Source: Rhodococcus tibetensis (GTDB lineage: Bacteria > Actinomycetota > Actinomycetes > Mycobacteriales > Mycobacteriaceae). From it: a stretch of DNA of 64,000 nt. Location of the stretch: positions 62,001 through 126,000 of the forward strand of contig NZ_JANFQF010000011.1 in the NCBI RefSeq assembly GCF_024438035.1. Direction: 5' to 3'. Positions 14,558-23,268 of this stretch are shown here, one piece after another (position 1 is the first letter of the stretch; every line of letters begins with the position of its first letter). The notes below the pieces were generated by a model that worked only from the letters and a program-made list of their open reading frames with translations, did not search any database and had not been told where the DNA came from. The position numbers and the translations under genes are program-made.

Positions 14558-15634
14558 GTGACTCCGCGAACAAGGGCAGACCTCGACACGATCCCGGCCT
14601 ACGTACCCGGCAAGAACTTTCCGGGTGCGATCAAGCTGGCGAGCAACGAGACCACGCTCGGTCCGCTGCCGAGTGTCCGAGACGCCATCGCGAAAGCAGT
14701 GAGCAACGCCAACAGGTATCCGGACAACGGTCACGTGGCACTGATCCAGGCGCTGGCAGGCCACCTGGGTGTTCCCACCGAGAACATCGCCGCAGGCAAT
14801 GGTTCCGTCAGTCTGTGCCAGGAACTGGTCCAGGTCACGTGCCAGGACGGCGACGAGGTGATCTTCGCGTGGCGCTCCTTCGAGGCGTACCCCGTGGTGA
14901 CACAGGTCGCCGGCGCCGTTCCCGTGCGGGTTCCGCTGACCGCCGACTTCGGTCACGACCTCGACGCCATGGCCGCCGCCGTCACCGACCGCACACGGCT
15001 GATCTTCGTCTGCAACCCGAACAATCCGACGGGCAACGCCCTCACGAAGGCCGAACTCGAACGCTTTCTCGACGCCGTACCCGATCGTGTCGTGGTGGCT
15101 CTCGACGAGGCCTACTTCGAGTACAGCAGCTCCGACGCCGACGGCATCGAGCTGCTTCGCGGACGCCCCAACGTCGTCGTGCTGCGCACGTTCTCGAAGG
15201 CGTACGGGCTGGCGGGTATCCGCGTGGGATACGCCGCGGGCGATCCATCGATCATCACGGCGCTCGGCAAGGTTCACATCGCTTTTGCCGTCAACGCCGT
15301 GGCCCAGGCTGCCGCTATCGCCTCACTGGCCGCCGCCGACGAATTGCTGGCCCGCACGGACAGCGTCGTCGCCGAACGGAACCGGGTCCGCGATGCCCTC
15401 CTCGCCGCCGGATACGACGTACCGGAGTCGGCGGCCAACTTCGTCTACCTCCCGCTGGGAACCGCTTCGGGACCCTTCGGGGCAGCGAGCGCAGAAGCCG
15501 GTGTGCTGCTGCGTCCCTACGGTGACGACGGGGTGCGGATCACGATCGGCGACCCCCACGAGAACGACGTATTCCTCACCTTCGCGACGAGCGCCGAGGC
15601 TAGGTCGATCGCGAAGGTCGCGGTTCGCGCGTGA
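14558..15634 (+). CDS. HisC-family aminotransferase (aromatic/histidinol-phosphate)
   Basis: A 358-residue fold-type I PLP enzyme from GTG 14558. Visible motifs are IKLASNETTLGPLPSVRDA at the N-terminus, the PLP-contact CNPNNPTGN, the aspartate DEAYFEY, the Schiff-base lysine in TFSKAYGLAGIRVGY, and the substrate arginine in YGDDGVRITIG near the C-terminus. In actinobacteria this type (HisC2/Pat) acts in phenylalanine or histidine synthesis. The gene stands alone, divergent from the hydrolase, and not in a his operon, which favours a Pat/HisC2 role. Confidence 0.88.
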   Translation: MTPRTRADLDTIPAYVPGKNFPGAIKLASNETTLGPLPSVRDAIAKAVSNANRYPDNGHVALIQALAGHLGVPTENIAAGNGSVSLCQELVQVTCQDGDEVIFAWRSFEAYPVVTQVAGAVPVRVPLTADFGHDLDAMAAAVTDRTRLIFVCNPNNPTGNALTKAELERFLDAVPDRVVVALDEAYFEYSSSDADGIELLRGRPNVVVLRTFSKAYGLAGIRVGYAAGDPSIITALGKVHIAFAVNAVAQAAAIASLAAADELLARTDSVVAERNRVRDALLAAGYDVPESAANFVYLPLGTASGPFGAASAEAGVLLRPYGDDGVRITIGDPHENDVFLTFATSAEARSIAKVAVRA

Positions 15635-15724
15635 CTCCCGAGATATAAACGTTACATGCAGGTATAACTCCCGTGATGCCCCGTTGGCAGACTCAGTGCG
15701 GTTTGCCGAAGGGAGCCGCCCACA

Positions 15725-17416
15725 ATGCGTCGTCGCGTCGCGGTCCGCAGCGCTGTCGCTGTCGTCGCACTGTCGTTGACGCTGGTCACCCCCGTAGTCG
15801 TCGGTCCTCCCGACGCGCAGGCGCAGGAGCCGCCGGTGTCGGTACGGTTCCTCGCCATCAACGACCTGCATGGCAGTCTCGCGCCTCCGCTCGGCGTTCG
15901 CAGCGAGGTGAAGCAGGCGGACGGTTCGCGGGTGCAGGCTGGTGGAGCCCCTTATCTCGCGGCCTACGTCGATCAACTCCGCGGTCAAGCCGCACACTCA
16001 TTGCTGTACTCGGTGGGCGACAACTGGGGATCGTCGGCTCTGGAATCAGCTGTCTTTCACGACGAACCGACGGTGACGCTGCTCAACCGGATGGGCGTCG
16101 ACGCGTCTGCCATCGGCAATCACGAGCTCGACGAGGGATTCGCCGAGTTCCTGCGACTTCAGCACGGCGGCTGCCACCCCGTGGACGGTTGCCGTTTCGA
16201 CGACACATTCGACGGCGCCGACTTCCCACTTCTGGCCGCCAACCTGCAGTTCGAGGACGGGTCCCCCGCCACGCTCCCGTTCGCGGTGAACTACGTCGAA
16301 GGGATCCCGATCGGGGTGATCGCGACGATGCCGGCCGACACCGCACGCATGGTCACGTCCGACGACTCGGACGGGCTGCAGTTCACGGACGAGCTCGCCG
16401 CCGTGAACCGCACTGCAGATGTGCTCGACTTCTTCGGTGTGCGGGCCATTGCCCTTCTCATGCACCGAGAGACGAAAGGTGACCAAGACAGCGGGCCGGA
16501 CGCGTGCGAAGTGGAATCCCGGCCCACCCGCGACGTTGCCTTGCAGGTCTCCCCGAAGGTGGACGTCATATTCACGGCCGACGGTTACCAGCAGTACAAC
16601 TGCACCCTGCCCGACCCGCTCGGAAACCCGCGGGTGATGATGCAAGGCGCCTCCCACGGCCGTATCGTCTCCGTGGCGGACGTGGCGATCGATCGCACCA
16701 GCCGCGACCTCTTGCGGGATCGCACATCATCGTTCAATCAGATTGTCACGCACGACATACTCCCCGACCCCGGGGCTCAGTTGCTCGCCGACAGGGCGGG
16801 GGAACGGGCAGGCGAGGTCAGCCGAACGCGCGTGGCGTCGCTGACGGAAGACCTCACCCGGGAGGCCACACAGAGCGGGGAATCTCCGCTGGGGAACGCC
16901 GTCGCAGATGCTCAGCTGGCGGCCGGGCGGGCGTTCGGGGCCCAGATTGCGCTCACCAATCCCGGCGGGCTTCGTGCCGACCTCGTCGGAGACGACATCA
17001 CCTACGGCCAGGCGTATGCGGTCCAGCCCTTCAGCAACGCCCTCGAAGTTCTGACCCTCACGGGCTCCACTCTTCGCAGCGTGCTCGAGCAACAGTTCCA
17101 ACCCCGCGGGGACGGCACGGTCACCGAGCGAATCCTGTCGCCGTCGAGTTCGCTGACGTACACGATGGACCGGTCGGCGACTGTCGGCGACCGCATTGCG
17201 GACCTCCGCGTGAACGGAGAACCGGTGTCGCCCGAAGGGGTCTACCGGGTCGCGGTCAACAAGTTCCTCGCCGACGGCGGAGACGGGTTCGACGCCTTTC
17301 GAACCCACGCCGAGGCTCTTCACGCGGGTTGCGATCTCGACGCCTTCACCGCCTACCTCGGCGCGGGCTCGCCCCTGTCGCCTCCGAGAACCGATCGGAT
17401 TAGGGTTGTCGGCTAG
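15725..17416 (+). CDS. Secreted 5'-nucleotidase/metallophosphatase-like protein
   Basis: A 563-residue exported protein with signal peptide at residues 1-34 (RRRVAVRSAVAVVALSL, then AQAQ). The calcineurin-like domain has AINDLHG, SVGDNWG, AIGNHELDEG and LLMHRE; the C-terminal nucleotidase domain has LGNAVADAQLAAGR, TNPGGLRADL and VNKFLADGGDGFDAF. It would dephosphorylate extracellular nucleotides. Oddly, the usual GH-x-H/Q metal-ligand motif reads FTADGYQQYNC, with no His, so one metal site may be altered or lost. Confidence 0.85.
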   Translation: MRRRVAVRSAVAVVALSLTLVTPVVVGPPDAQAQEPPVSVRFLAINDLHGSLAPPLGVRSEVKQADGSRVQAGGAPYLAAYVDQLRGQAAHSLLYSVGDNWGSSALESAVFHDEPTVTLLNRMGVDASAIGNHELDEGFAEFLRLQHGGCHPVDGCRFDDTFDGADFPLLAANLQFEDGSPATLPFAVNYVEGIPIGVIATMPADTARMVTSDDSDGLQFTDELAAVNRTADVLDFFGVRAIALLMHRETKGDQDSGPDACEVESRPTRDVALQVSPKVDVIFTADGYQQYNCTLPDPLGNPRVMMQGASHGRIVSVADVAIDRTSRDLLRDRTSSFNQIVTHDILPDPGAQLLADRAGERAGEVSRTRVASLTEDLTREATQSGESPLGNAVADAQLAAGRAFGAQIALTNPGGLRADLVGDDITYGQAYAVQPFSNALEVLTLTGSTLRSVLEQQFQPRGDGTVTERILSPSSSLTYTMDRSATVGDRIADLRVNGEPVSPEGVYRVAVNKFLADGGDGFDAFRTHAEALHAGCDLDAFTAYLGAGSPLSPPRTDRIRVVG

Positions 17417-17425
17417 CCGAGGAGA

Positions 17426-18433
17426 TCAGACTCCGAGCGCACTCCTCAGAACCGGCCACGACGTGCGCAGCTCGTCCTGCCAGTACGGCCACGAATGCGT
17501 GCCGGAATTGCGGTAGACGAAGGTCGCGGGAATGGCCAGAACGTTCAACCGTTGCTGGAACGTCTGTGTGCAGAGGTTCGCGGCCGCCTCGAGGGGGCCG
17601 CCGACCGCGATGGTGGACGCCAGGTCTCCCCCGGTCGCCATCTCGTACGGGCCCGGAAGGCCGTTCCCCGTCGAGATGTAGATCTGCTTGCCGCGCAGGG
17701 CTTCGGCATTGACCGTCGGGTCGTGAGCTGTCCAGGCGGGGTCGAAGTCCGGTCCCCACATGTTGGCCGGGTTCCCGCCCTTGAACGCGACCGTGCCACG
17801 GACCGAATCACGCGAACTGGGCTGGGTGTTGTCGAGGCAACCGCTGTATGCGGCCAGACCACGGTAGAGGTGGGGATGGCGGGTCATGAGGTTGGCCGCA
17901 CCCATGGCACCCATCGACACGCCGGCGACTGCGTTGACCCCGTTGCCGCCGAACTGGGCATCGATGATCGGTGGCAGCTCGTCCGCGAGGAAGGTCTCCC
18001 ACTTGTTCACGCCGAGGGTGGGGTCGGGCAGGTGCCAGTCGGTGTAATAGCTTGCGGTGCCACCCACGGGCAGGACCACGTTCACCTTCTTGTCAGCGAA
18101 GAACTCGACCACGTCCGTCTTCTGCGTCCAGGTGCTCTCGCGGAAGTCCGATTCGGCGCCCGCACTGACCCCGTCGAGCAGATACAGCGACGGGCGCGCA
18201 CCGCCACCTGCCGGATGCAGCACCTGCACCTGAATGACCCGATTCATGGCGGGCGAGTTCACGAAGACGGCACTGCGGGTAGGGGTGATCTTCACGATCT
18301 TGTCGACACTCGCAGCACTGCTCGTCCGAGGCGCCGCCGGGGGAGGCGTCGGTTCGGCTGTGGCAGTGAACGCCGGCCCCAACAGGGTCAGTGACACTGT
18401 CACTCCGACAGCAGCGAATGCTAGGCGACGCAT
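17426..18433 (-). CDS. Secreted mycolyltransferase (Ag85 family)
   Basis: A 335-residue exported protein with signal peptide at residues 1-26 (MRRLAFAAVGVTVSLTL). Ag85/corynomycolyltransferase features are YLLDGVSAGAESDFRESTW, the nucleophile elbow VAGVSMGAMGAANL, and the late catalytic His in GTHSWPYWQDEL. These enzymes move mycolic acids from trehalose monomycolate to arabinogalactan or another trehalose monomycolate in the cell envelope. The gene converges on the nucleotidase gene with 9 bp between the two. Its presence places the organism among mycolate-containing Actinobacteria. Confidence 0.9.
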   Translation of the reverse strand: MRRLAFAAVGVTVSLTLLGPAFTATAEPTPPPAAPRTSSAASVDKIVKITPTRSAVFVNSPAMNRVIQVQVLHPAGGGARPSLYLLDGVSAGAESDFRESTWTQKTDVVEFFADKKVNVVLPVGGTASYYTDWHLPDPTLGVNKWETFLADELPPIIDAQFGGNGVNAVAGVSMGAMGAANLMTRHPHLYRGLAAYSGCLDNTQPSSRDSVRGTVAFKGGNPANMWGPDFDPAWTAHDPTVNAEALRGKQIYISTGNGLPGPYEMATGGDLASTIAVGGPLEAAANLCTQTFQQRLNVLAIPATFVYRNSGTHSWPYWQDELRTSWPVLRSALGV

Positions 18434-18663
18434 AAAAGAAATCCCTCTTCCCGGACCGTGTGAATTCCGATTGCACAGTACAAAGTGCGGCCGGTCAACC
18501 AGAGCTTAAAGGTTTTGTGACTGCTGTGTGATTCGGGCCCGCGCGCTTGTGGCCATACCGATATACCCGAGGAGGGAACCGAATGCGGGACTGCTGCGTC
18601 CAACCCGGTGACAGGCAACTACGCCGAGCAGGGATGCCCGGCAGACCGCATGGGAGGAACTCG

Positions 18664-19125
18664 ATGGTCGACCCGGCCGCGCGCGACGAACTGCGCGCAC
18701 GCAACGAAGCATTTCGTCATCAGCTCGATTCGATGCTCGACACGCTGCGACGGCAAGCCGACAGCCTCGTCCGGGCCCGCGCCGAGGTCGCGAGTGCGAC
18801 AGGCTCGGGTACGTCGAGCGACGGACTCGTCCGGATCGGCGTCGATGCTGCCGGAATCGTGACGGCCGTCGATCTGTCCGCGGATACGTTTCGGCGCACC
18901 AGCCCCGAACGACTGGGGTCCTCGATTGCAGAGGCGGCCCGTGGGGCCGTGGCCGATGTGCGCCTGCGAACCGCCGACGCCCTGGCGCCCGTCCTCGAGG
19001 CCCGCCGCGACCTGCCGGACCTCTCCGAGCTGGTTCCCGATGCTCCGCGCCTGGGTGACCTGCAGCCGTGTTCCGCCGAAGAACCAGGATGGGACGTCTC
19101 GGTCCTGCGCAGGGCAGACCGATGA
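18664..19125 (+). CDS. YbaB/EbfC-family protein of a type VII-like cluster
   Basis: A 153-residue protein from ATG 18664, preceded by GGGAGGAA. The N-terminal coiled coil (ELRARNEAFRHQLDSMLDTL) is followed by a YbaB-like beta domain (GLVRIGVDAAGIVTAVDLS), then an acidic tail. In actinobacteria YbaB-like proteins often precede WXG100-type genes. It overlaps the next gene by four bases (ATGA). The role is unknown; DNA binding or assistance to secretion substrates are options. Confidence 0.68.
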   Translation: MVDPAARDELRARNEAFRHQLDSMLDTLRRQADSLVRARAEVASATGSGTSSDGLVRIGVDAAGIVTAVDLSADTFRRTSPERLGSSIAEAARGAVADVRLRTADALAPVLEARRDLPDLSELVPDAPRLGDLQPCSAEEPGWDVSVLRRADR

Positions 19126-19436
19126 GCGCAACACTGTGGGTCGACCCGAACCATTTCCGCACCGTTGCGCCACGGTTCGGCGGGCTCGCGGACACGGCAG
19201 ACGCTCTGATTGCCGAGCTGACGAGCGCGCTCGACGCCGAAGGCGCTGCCTGGGGTTCCGACGAGGGTGGAACGGCATTCGCGGGGCACTACATTCCCGG
19301 AGCGGAGTCAGCGGTGCACGCCGTCGCGTCCCTCGTCGCGCTCTTCTCCGCGATCGGCGACGGGATGCGAGCCACTGCCGAGTCCTTCGAAGCAACGGAA
19401 ACGCGGTTCTCTCAGGAACTGGGCGGGGCGTTCTGA
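19122..19436 (+). CDS. WXG100/ESX-like small helical protein
   Basis: A 104-residue protein from ATG 19122 (MSATLWVDPNHFRTVAP). Two long helices are expected, with GAAWGSDEGGTAFAGHY between them; the W-G-S/D turn is like the WXG hairpin of type VII secretion partners. It ends SQELGGAF and overlaps the next start. It probably pairs with the following larger protein for secretion or as a chaperone. Confidence 0.7.
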   Translation: MSATLWVDPNHFRTVAPRFGGLADTADALIAELTSALDAEGAAWGSDEGGTAFAGHYIPGAESAVHAVASLVALFSAIGDGMRATAESFEATETRFSQELGGAF

Positions 19437-20125
19437 TGGGCATCGAACTTCCCGAGGTCGTGAAGCCGGTGGCGTGGCTCGCGTCCGGTTCCGACTGGCC
19501 CGCGACCGACGAGACGTCGCTGCGCCGGCTCGCCGATGCGTGGGGCATCGCGTCCACGGGGCTGATGAACCTGGCAGAGGAGGGCGACGCCGCAATGCGC
19601 GACGCGTTGTGTGCCGTCGAGGGCGACGTCGCCACGGCGATGTCCCAGCACTGGCAGAAGTTCGGCGGAGACACCGGCGCCCTCCGCGATCTCGCGGCAC
19701 ACTGCGAAACCCTGTCCGCGACGTGCGAGTCGACCGCGACCGAAGTCGAATACGCGAAACTGTCGATCATTGCGGCGCTGGCGATTCTGCTGGCGGAACT
19801 CGGGGCGATGGCAGCTGCAGCAGTACCGACGCTCGGCGCGAGCACAGCTGGTGCGGTTGCGGCGGAAGCAGCCACTCAGGTCACGATTCGGATGATCATT
19901 CGGGACCTGATCGTGTCGGTCATCGAACATGCCGCAGTCGCGGCAGCCCAGAGCGTCGCCCTCGACGGCGGAATCCAGGCACTGCAGATCGTGACCGGTG
20001 GCCGGAACGGGTTCGACGCCGACATGCTGAAGAACTCCCTGATCGGCGGAGCAACCGACGGTGCCATCAGCGCACTGTTCGGCGAATCCTGGGTCGACGC
20101 CTACGGCGCCGCGTCCCGCCGGTAG
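19436..20125 (+). CDS. WXG100-type N-terminal domain protein, toxin domain absent
   Basis: A 229-residue protein from ATG 19436 (MGIELPEVVKPVAWLASGSDWPATDE). The opening up to about residue 110 (SDWPATDETSLRRLADAW) matches the N-terminal trafficking domain of actinobacterial polymorphic toxins (CpnT-like). A hydrophobic segment follows (IIAALAILLAELGAMAAAAV), then LKNSLIGGATDGAISALFG. Polymorphic toxins of this build usually continue into a C-terminal toxin, but this one stops at residue 229, so it may be a truncated toxin or an orphan carrier. No immunity gene is obvious. Confidence 0.65.
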   Translation: MGIELPEVVKPVAWLASGSDWPATDETSLRRLADAWGIASTGLMNLAEEGDAAMRDALCAVEGDVATAMSQHWQKFGGDTGALRDLAAHCETLSATCESTATEVEYAKLSIIAALAILLAELGAMAAAAVPTLGASTAGAVAAEAATQVTIRMIIRDLIVSVIEHAAVAAAQSVALDGGIQALQIVTGGRNGFDADMLKNSLIGGATDGAISALFGESWVDAYGAASRR

Positions 20126-20174
20126 CGCGGTCGGCCCGATGACGACATCCGCGCGTTCGACCCATTGCACAACG

Positions 20175-20192
20175 CGTTAGCCGGGACTAACG
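20175..20192. promoter_or_regulatory. Palindromic operator upstream of arsR-like gene
   Basis: A perfect 6-bp inverted repeat CGTTAG-CCGGGA-CTAACG lies 8 bases before the preferred GTG start of the ArsR-type gene, a typical place for an autoregulatory operator. Confidence 0.6.
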
Positions 20193-20200
20193 TATTGGAC

Positions 20201-20515
20201 GTGCTCGACCAGTTGGAAGTTGCAGCCGAGCCAACCCGGAGACGCTTGATGCACCTGCTGACATCTGGTGAACAGACCGTCAACATGCTCGCGGCGCACT
20301 TTTCTGCGAGCCGGTCGGCCATTTCTCAACATCTCCGAGTACTCACGGACGCGGGGCTGGTCACCGCACGTAAAGACGGACGTTTCAGGTACTACCGGCT
20401 CGATCCACAGGGCCTTGCCCAACTCCGCACGCTGTTCGATTCGTTCTGGATCGATGAACTCGATCGGCTCGTCGCGGACGCCACCGAGGAAGCAGCTTCC
20501 AGAGGAGACCGCTGA
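20201..20515 (+). CDS. ArsR-family transcriptional regulator
   Basis: A 104-residue winged-HTH protein, preferred start GTG 20201 (a TTG at 20165 is possible but would overlap the operator). It contains AAEPTRRRLMHLLTSGEQTV, the recognition helix region FSASRSAISQHLRVLTDAGL and the wing RKDGRFRYYRL. No metal-binding Cys pair is seen, so it belongs to the non-metal ArsR group often paired with SRPBCC proteins. It is translationally coupled (TGATG) to the downstream AHSA1 gene and likely controls that operon. Confidence 0.87.
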   Translation: MLDQLEVAAEPTRRRLMHLLTSGEQTVNMLAAHFSASRSAISQHLRVLTDAGLVTARKDGRFRYYRLDPQGLAQLRTLFDSFWIDELDRLVADATEEAASRGDR

Positions 20516-21495
20516 TGCCTTTCGACAAGACCGTCGTCGTCCCACTCGACCCGGACGCCACCTTCGCGCTCGTGACGGAACCCGAACGGTTGCGCCGGTG
20601 GCAAACGGTCGCGGCGCGTGTCGATTTGCGAACGGGGGGCGGGTACCGCTGGACCGTCGTGCCCGGACACTCCGCCGCGGGAACCTTCCAGGAAATCGTT
20701 CCCGGTCGGCGGATCGTGTTCACGTGGGGTTGGGAAGAAGGTACAGATCTGCCGCCCGGCGCCTCGACCGTCACCGTGACGCTCACCCCCACCGCGAACG
20801 GAACCGAGGTGCGATTGGTCCACGAAGGGCTGAACGACGAACAGGCAGCCCGCCACGCCGAGGGCTGGAACCACTACCTCGATCGCCTCGCCGCGGCCGC
20901 AGTCGCGGGAGACGCCGGCCCCGACGAATGGGCGGCTCTATCGCAACCACTGGACGAGCTGGCAAGCGCAGAAGCAACTTTGGCGGTCGTGCAGCGAGTA
21001 CTCCGCGACCTCACCGCCGACGACATGTCCGAGCAGACGGCGTGCACCGAATTCACTGTCGCGCAGCTCGCCGACCACCTCGCCGGATCGATCACCACCA
21101 TCGGCGCCGCCGCCGGCCCGAAAATAGAGGACGATCCCGCGAAACCCGTCGAAGCCAGGATCGCCGACGCAGCCCAGCAAGCACTGGAAGCGTGGCGGCG
21201 CCGCGGACTGGACGGGACCGTCACCATCGGGGGCAACACAATCCCCGCCCCTCTTGCCGCGGGAATACTGTCTATCGAATTTCTGGTACACGCCTGGGAT
21301 TTCGCGGCAGCCGTGAACCGGACAGTCACCGTCGAGCCCGCGCTGTCCGAGTACGTACTCGACCTGGCGCACACCATCATCCGGCCGGAAGCCCGTGGTG
21401 CCGTCGGGTTCGCCGATCCGGTTCCCGCGGAGCTCACTGCCCATCCCTTCGAGCGTTTGATCGCCTTCACCGGTCGCCCACTCACGACGGCCTGA
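20515..21495 (+). CDS. SRPBCC (AHSA1) - maleylpyruvate isomerase-like fusion
   Basis: A 326-residue two-domain protein. Residues 1-135 are an AHSA1/START-like domain (KTVVVPLDPDATFALVTEPE, VFTWGWEEGT, LVHEGLNDEQAARHAEGW). Residues 145-326 resemble the DinB-like mycothiol-dependent maleylpyruvate isomerase N-terminal/TIGR03086 fold (CTEFTVAQLADHLAGS, LSIEFLVHAWDFAAAV). ArsR-AHSA1 pairs are common; the fusion to a DinB-like domain suggests mycothiol-linked detoxification. Start overlaps the arsR stop. Confidence 0.8.
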   Translation: MPFDKTVVVPLDPDATFALVTEPERLRRWQTVAARVDLRTGGGYRWTVVPGHSAAGTFQEIVPGRRIVFTWGWEEGTDLPPGASTVTVTLTPTANGTEVRLVHEGLNDEQAARHAEGWNHYLDRLAAAAVAGDAGPDEWAALSQPLDELASAEATLAVVQRVLRDLTADDMSEQTACTEFTVAQLADHLAGSITTIGAAAGPKIEDDPAKPVEARIADAAQQALEAWRRRGLDGTVTIGGNTIPAPLAAGILSIEFLVHAWDFAAAVNRTVTVEPALSEYVLDLAHTIIRPEARGAVGFADPVPAELTAHPFERLIAFTGRPLTTA

Positions 21496-21518
21496 CCCAC
21501 TCACCGAAAGGAACCGTC

Positions 21519-22310
21519 ATGCCGATCAAAACGAAATACCCCCAGGGAACACCGAACTGGGTGGATATACGAACCAACGACCAGGCCGCCGCGAAAGAGT
21601 TCTACTCCGCGTTGCTCGGATGGGAATACGACGACCTGCCCACCCCGGACGGCTCCGTTTATTCGATGGCGACGGTGCGGGGGCAGAACGTGGCAGCGAT
21701 AGCGCCGCAGCCGCCCGGCGCCGGGCAGGCGGGAGGGCCGCCGACGTGGAATACGTATATCTCGGTCGATGACGTCGACGAGACCATCGGCAAGGTCGCA
21801 GAGGCCGGGGGCCAGGTGCTGATGCCCCCGTTCGACGTGATGGAAGCCGGCAGAATGGCATTCGTCGCAGACCCGACCGGTGCCAGCGTGGCACTGTGGC
21901 AAGCGAAACAGCACATCGGCGCGAGCCTCGTCGGAGACCCGGGTGCCTGCCTCTGGAACGAGTTGAACAGCAACGACGTCGACACGGCGGTCAGCTTCTA
22001 CAACAGCGTCCTCGGGACCACCACCACGCAGATGTCGATGGGACCCGAGTACACCTACACCCTGTTCCAGGTCGGTGACGAGCAGGTCGGCGGCGCCGGT
22101 GCAACGCTGAACCCGGACACGCCAAACCACTGGCGCGTGTATTTCGCGGTCGAGGACGTCGACGCCAGCGCTGCGAAAGTGGTCGAACTCGGCGGCAGGA
22201 TCGTCGAAGAGGCCATGGACATTCCCACGGTCGGGCGGATGGCCGGAGTCGCCGATCCGCAGGGCGCCGTCTTCAGTATCATGACCCCCGAAGAGCGCCC
22301 GGAGCAGTAG
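21519..22310 (+). CDS. VOC-family protein, two glyoxalase domains
   Basis: A 263-residue protein from ATG 21519, preceded by GAAAGGAA. Two tandem VOC (glyoxalase/bleomycin resistance) modules: residues 10-125 (NWVDIRTNDQAAAKEFYSAL, FVADPTGASVALW) and 140-260 (CLWNELNSNDVDTAVSFYNS, GVADPQGAVFSIM). Two-module proteins of this type bind or modify small hydrophobic or hydroxylated compounds and are frequent in actinomycetes. It lies 23 bp after the AHSA1-DinB gene, so it is probably in the ArsR operon. Confidence 0.85.
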   Translation: MPIKTKYPQGTPNWVDIRTNDQAAAKEFYSALLGWEYDDLPTPDGSVYSMATVRGQNVAAIAPQPPGAGQAGGPPTWNTYISVDDVDETIGKVAEAGGQVLMPPFDVMEAGRMAFVADPTGASVALWQAKQHIGASLVGDPGACLWNELNSNDVDTAVSFYNSVLGTTTTQMSMGPEYTYTLFQVGDEQVGGAGATLNPDTPNHWRVYFAVEDVDASAAKVVELGGRIVEEAMDIPTVGRMAGVADPQGAVFSIMTPEERPEQ

Positions 22311-22336
22311 GTTCGAGCGCTGCGAAAGGATTCGCC

Positions 22337-22714
22337 ATGCAGATGCCCCGGCCTACGGAAGCGGACAAGGAGTTCTTCCGTTCACTGATTCCCGACGCCC
22401 CCGGTGTTCACGTGAAGCCGATGTTCGGCAACCTCGGCGCCTTCGTCAACGGGAACATGTTCGCGGGGCTTCTCGGACCGAGCGTCGGGGTCCGGCTCCT
22501 CAGTAAGCAGGCAAACGACGAGCTGTCGTCTGCGGACGGCGTCGGCCCGTTCGGTCCCGGTGAAAAGCCGATGCGCGAATACCTCGCCCTACCGGACCGA
22601 TGGCGTGACACCCCGGATCAGGCCAGGCGGTGGCTCGAACGCGCGCTCGCGGAGGTAGCGGAACTGCCGCCGAAGGCGCCCAAAGCGCGGAAGACTGCAC
22701 GCCCCCGCGTGTAG
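22337..22714 (+). CDS. TfoX N-terminal domain protein
   Basis: A 125-residue protein from ATG 22337 with a good AAAGGA ribosome site. The TfoX-N pattern is visible: VHVKPMFGNLGAFVNGNMFAGL, SVGVRLLSKQ and REYLALPDRWRD. The basic Lys/Arg/Pro tail is common in actinobacterial members. The domain relates to the competence regulator TfoX/Sxy, but stand-alone actinobacterial copies have no known role. It lies 26 bp after the VOC gene and may be in the same operon. Confidence 0.82.
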   Translation: MQMPRPTEADKEFFRSLIPDAPGVHVKPMFGNLGAFVNGNMFAGLLGPSVGVRLLSKQANDELSSADGVGPFGPGEKPMREYLALPDRWRDTPDQARRWLERALAEVAELPPKAPKARKTARPRV

Positions 22715-22723
22715 AGGAATGAG

Positions 22724-22755
22724 AAACGGCCCCGACCCGGCACGTGTGGTGCCGG
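22724..22755. repeat. Repeat copy A of a terminator-like sequence
   Basis: A 32-bp stretch opening AAACGGCCCCGACCCGG is repeated with one difference at 23690-23721. Here the hairpin is imperfect and runs into a GCCGGT triplication. It follows the TfoX-like gene and precedes integrase remnant 1. Confidence 0.6.
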
Positions 22756-22870
22756 TGCCGGTGCCGCTTTCGAACACCCCACCAACGTCAATTTTTATTG
22801 AACTTTGACTCCGGGCCCGCATGGAAACGAAAGTGCACCTGAAGTCAAACTTCTTCATACTTTGACATTG

Positions 22871-23030
22871 GACAGTTGCGAGTCGGCGGCGTTTGCCGTG
22901 TCGGACGGAGTCAACGTGAAGGCGCTACAGAGGATGCTCGGTCACGCGTCGGCAGCGATGACGCTGGACTCGTACGCGGACCTGTTCGACGACGATTCCG
23001 AGGCCGTGGGAAGCGCCCTCGAAAAGCGCA
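22871..23030 (+). pseudogene. Integrase remnant 1 (C-terminal fragment)
   Basis: The reading DSCESAAFAVSDGVNVKALQ, then RMLGHASAAMTLDSYADLF, aligns with the last 65 residues of the intact integrase at 32,680-33,816. The active-site Arg and neighbouring His of HDLRHTAAS are lost (C-E in their place), while the LGH and Tyr segments survive. There is no N-terminal part. It is the decayed 3' end of an older integrase. A terminator hairpin (GCCCCTC...GAGGGGC, about 23038-23067) follows. Confidence 0.85.
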
Positions 23031-23151
23031 TAGAAAAGCCCCTCACCTGCGGCAACAGGCGAGGGGCCTTCGGCGGAATTGACAGGGCCCGCTATCCGGG
23101 CGAACCATTGATTCGGGTCGGGGTGACCGGTGATCGACGAGAGGATCCCCC

Positions 23152-23268
23152 ATGTACCCGTCTCCGCTGACCACTCCGCTGTTCTATCTGCTCGGTGATA
23201 CGTACTGGTATACGGCGTATCCGCTGGAAACGCTCTTTCATCAGATCTCGGCTGACCACCATGGATAA
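23152..23268 (+). CDS. Aromatic micro-ORF 1 (38 aa)
   Basis: ATG 23152 with GAGAGGA 7 bases upstream. The peptide is MYPSPLTTPLFYLLGDTYW then YTAYPLETLFHQISADHHG. It is rich in Tyr, Leu and Phe. Its TAA lies within the start of micro-ORF 2 (8-base overlap), so the two are coupled. Function unknown. Confidence 0.45.
   Translation: MYPSPLTTPLFYLLGDTYWYTAYPLETLFHQISADHHG

Noticed and set aside
13772-15277. 501-residue frame covering hydrolase plus upstream region
   Set aside because: The upstream part is antisense to the HisC-like gene; the hydrolase has a clear ATG at 14497.
22337-22714. TfoX-like gene as a competence regulator
   Set aside because: Only the N-terminal TfoX domain is present and actinobacterial stand-alone copies have no shown link to competence.
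23069-23078. TTCGGCGGAA as another att copy
   Set aside because: Only 10 bp match to the left att flank and none of the tRNA-derived core, so it is kept only as a hint in the accretion finding.
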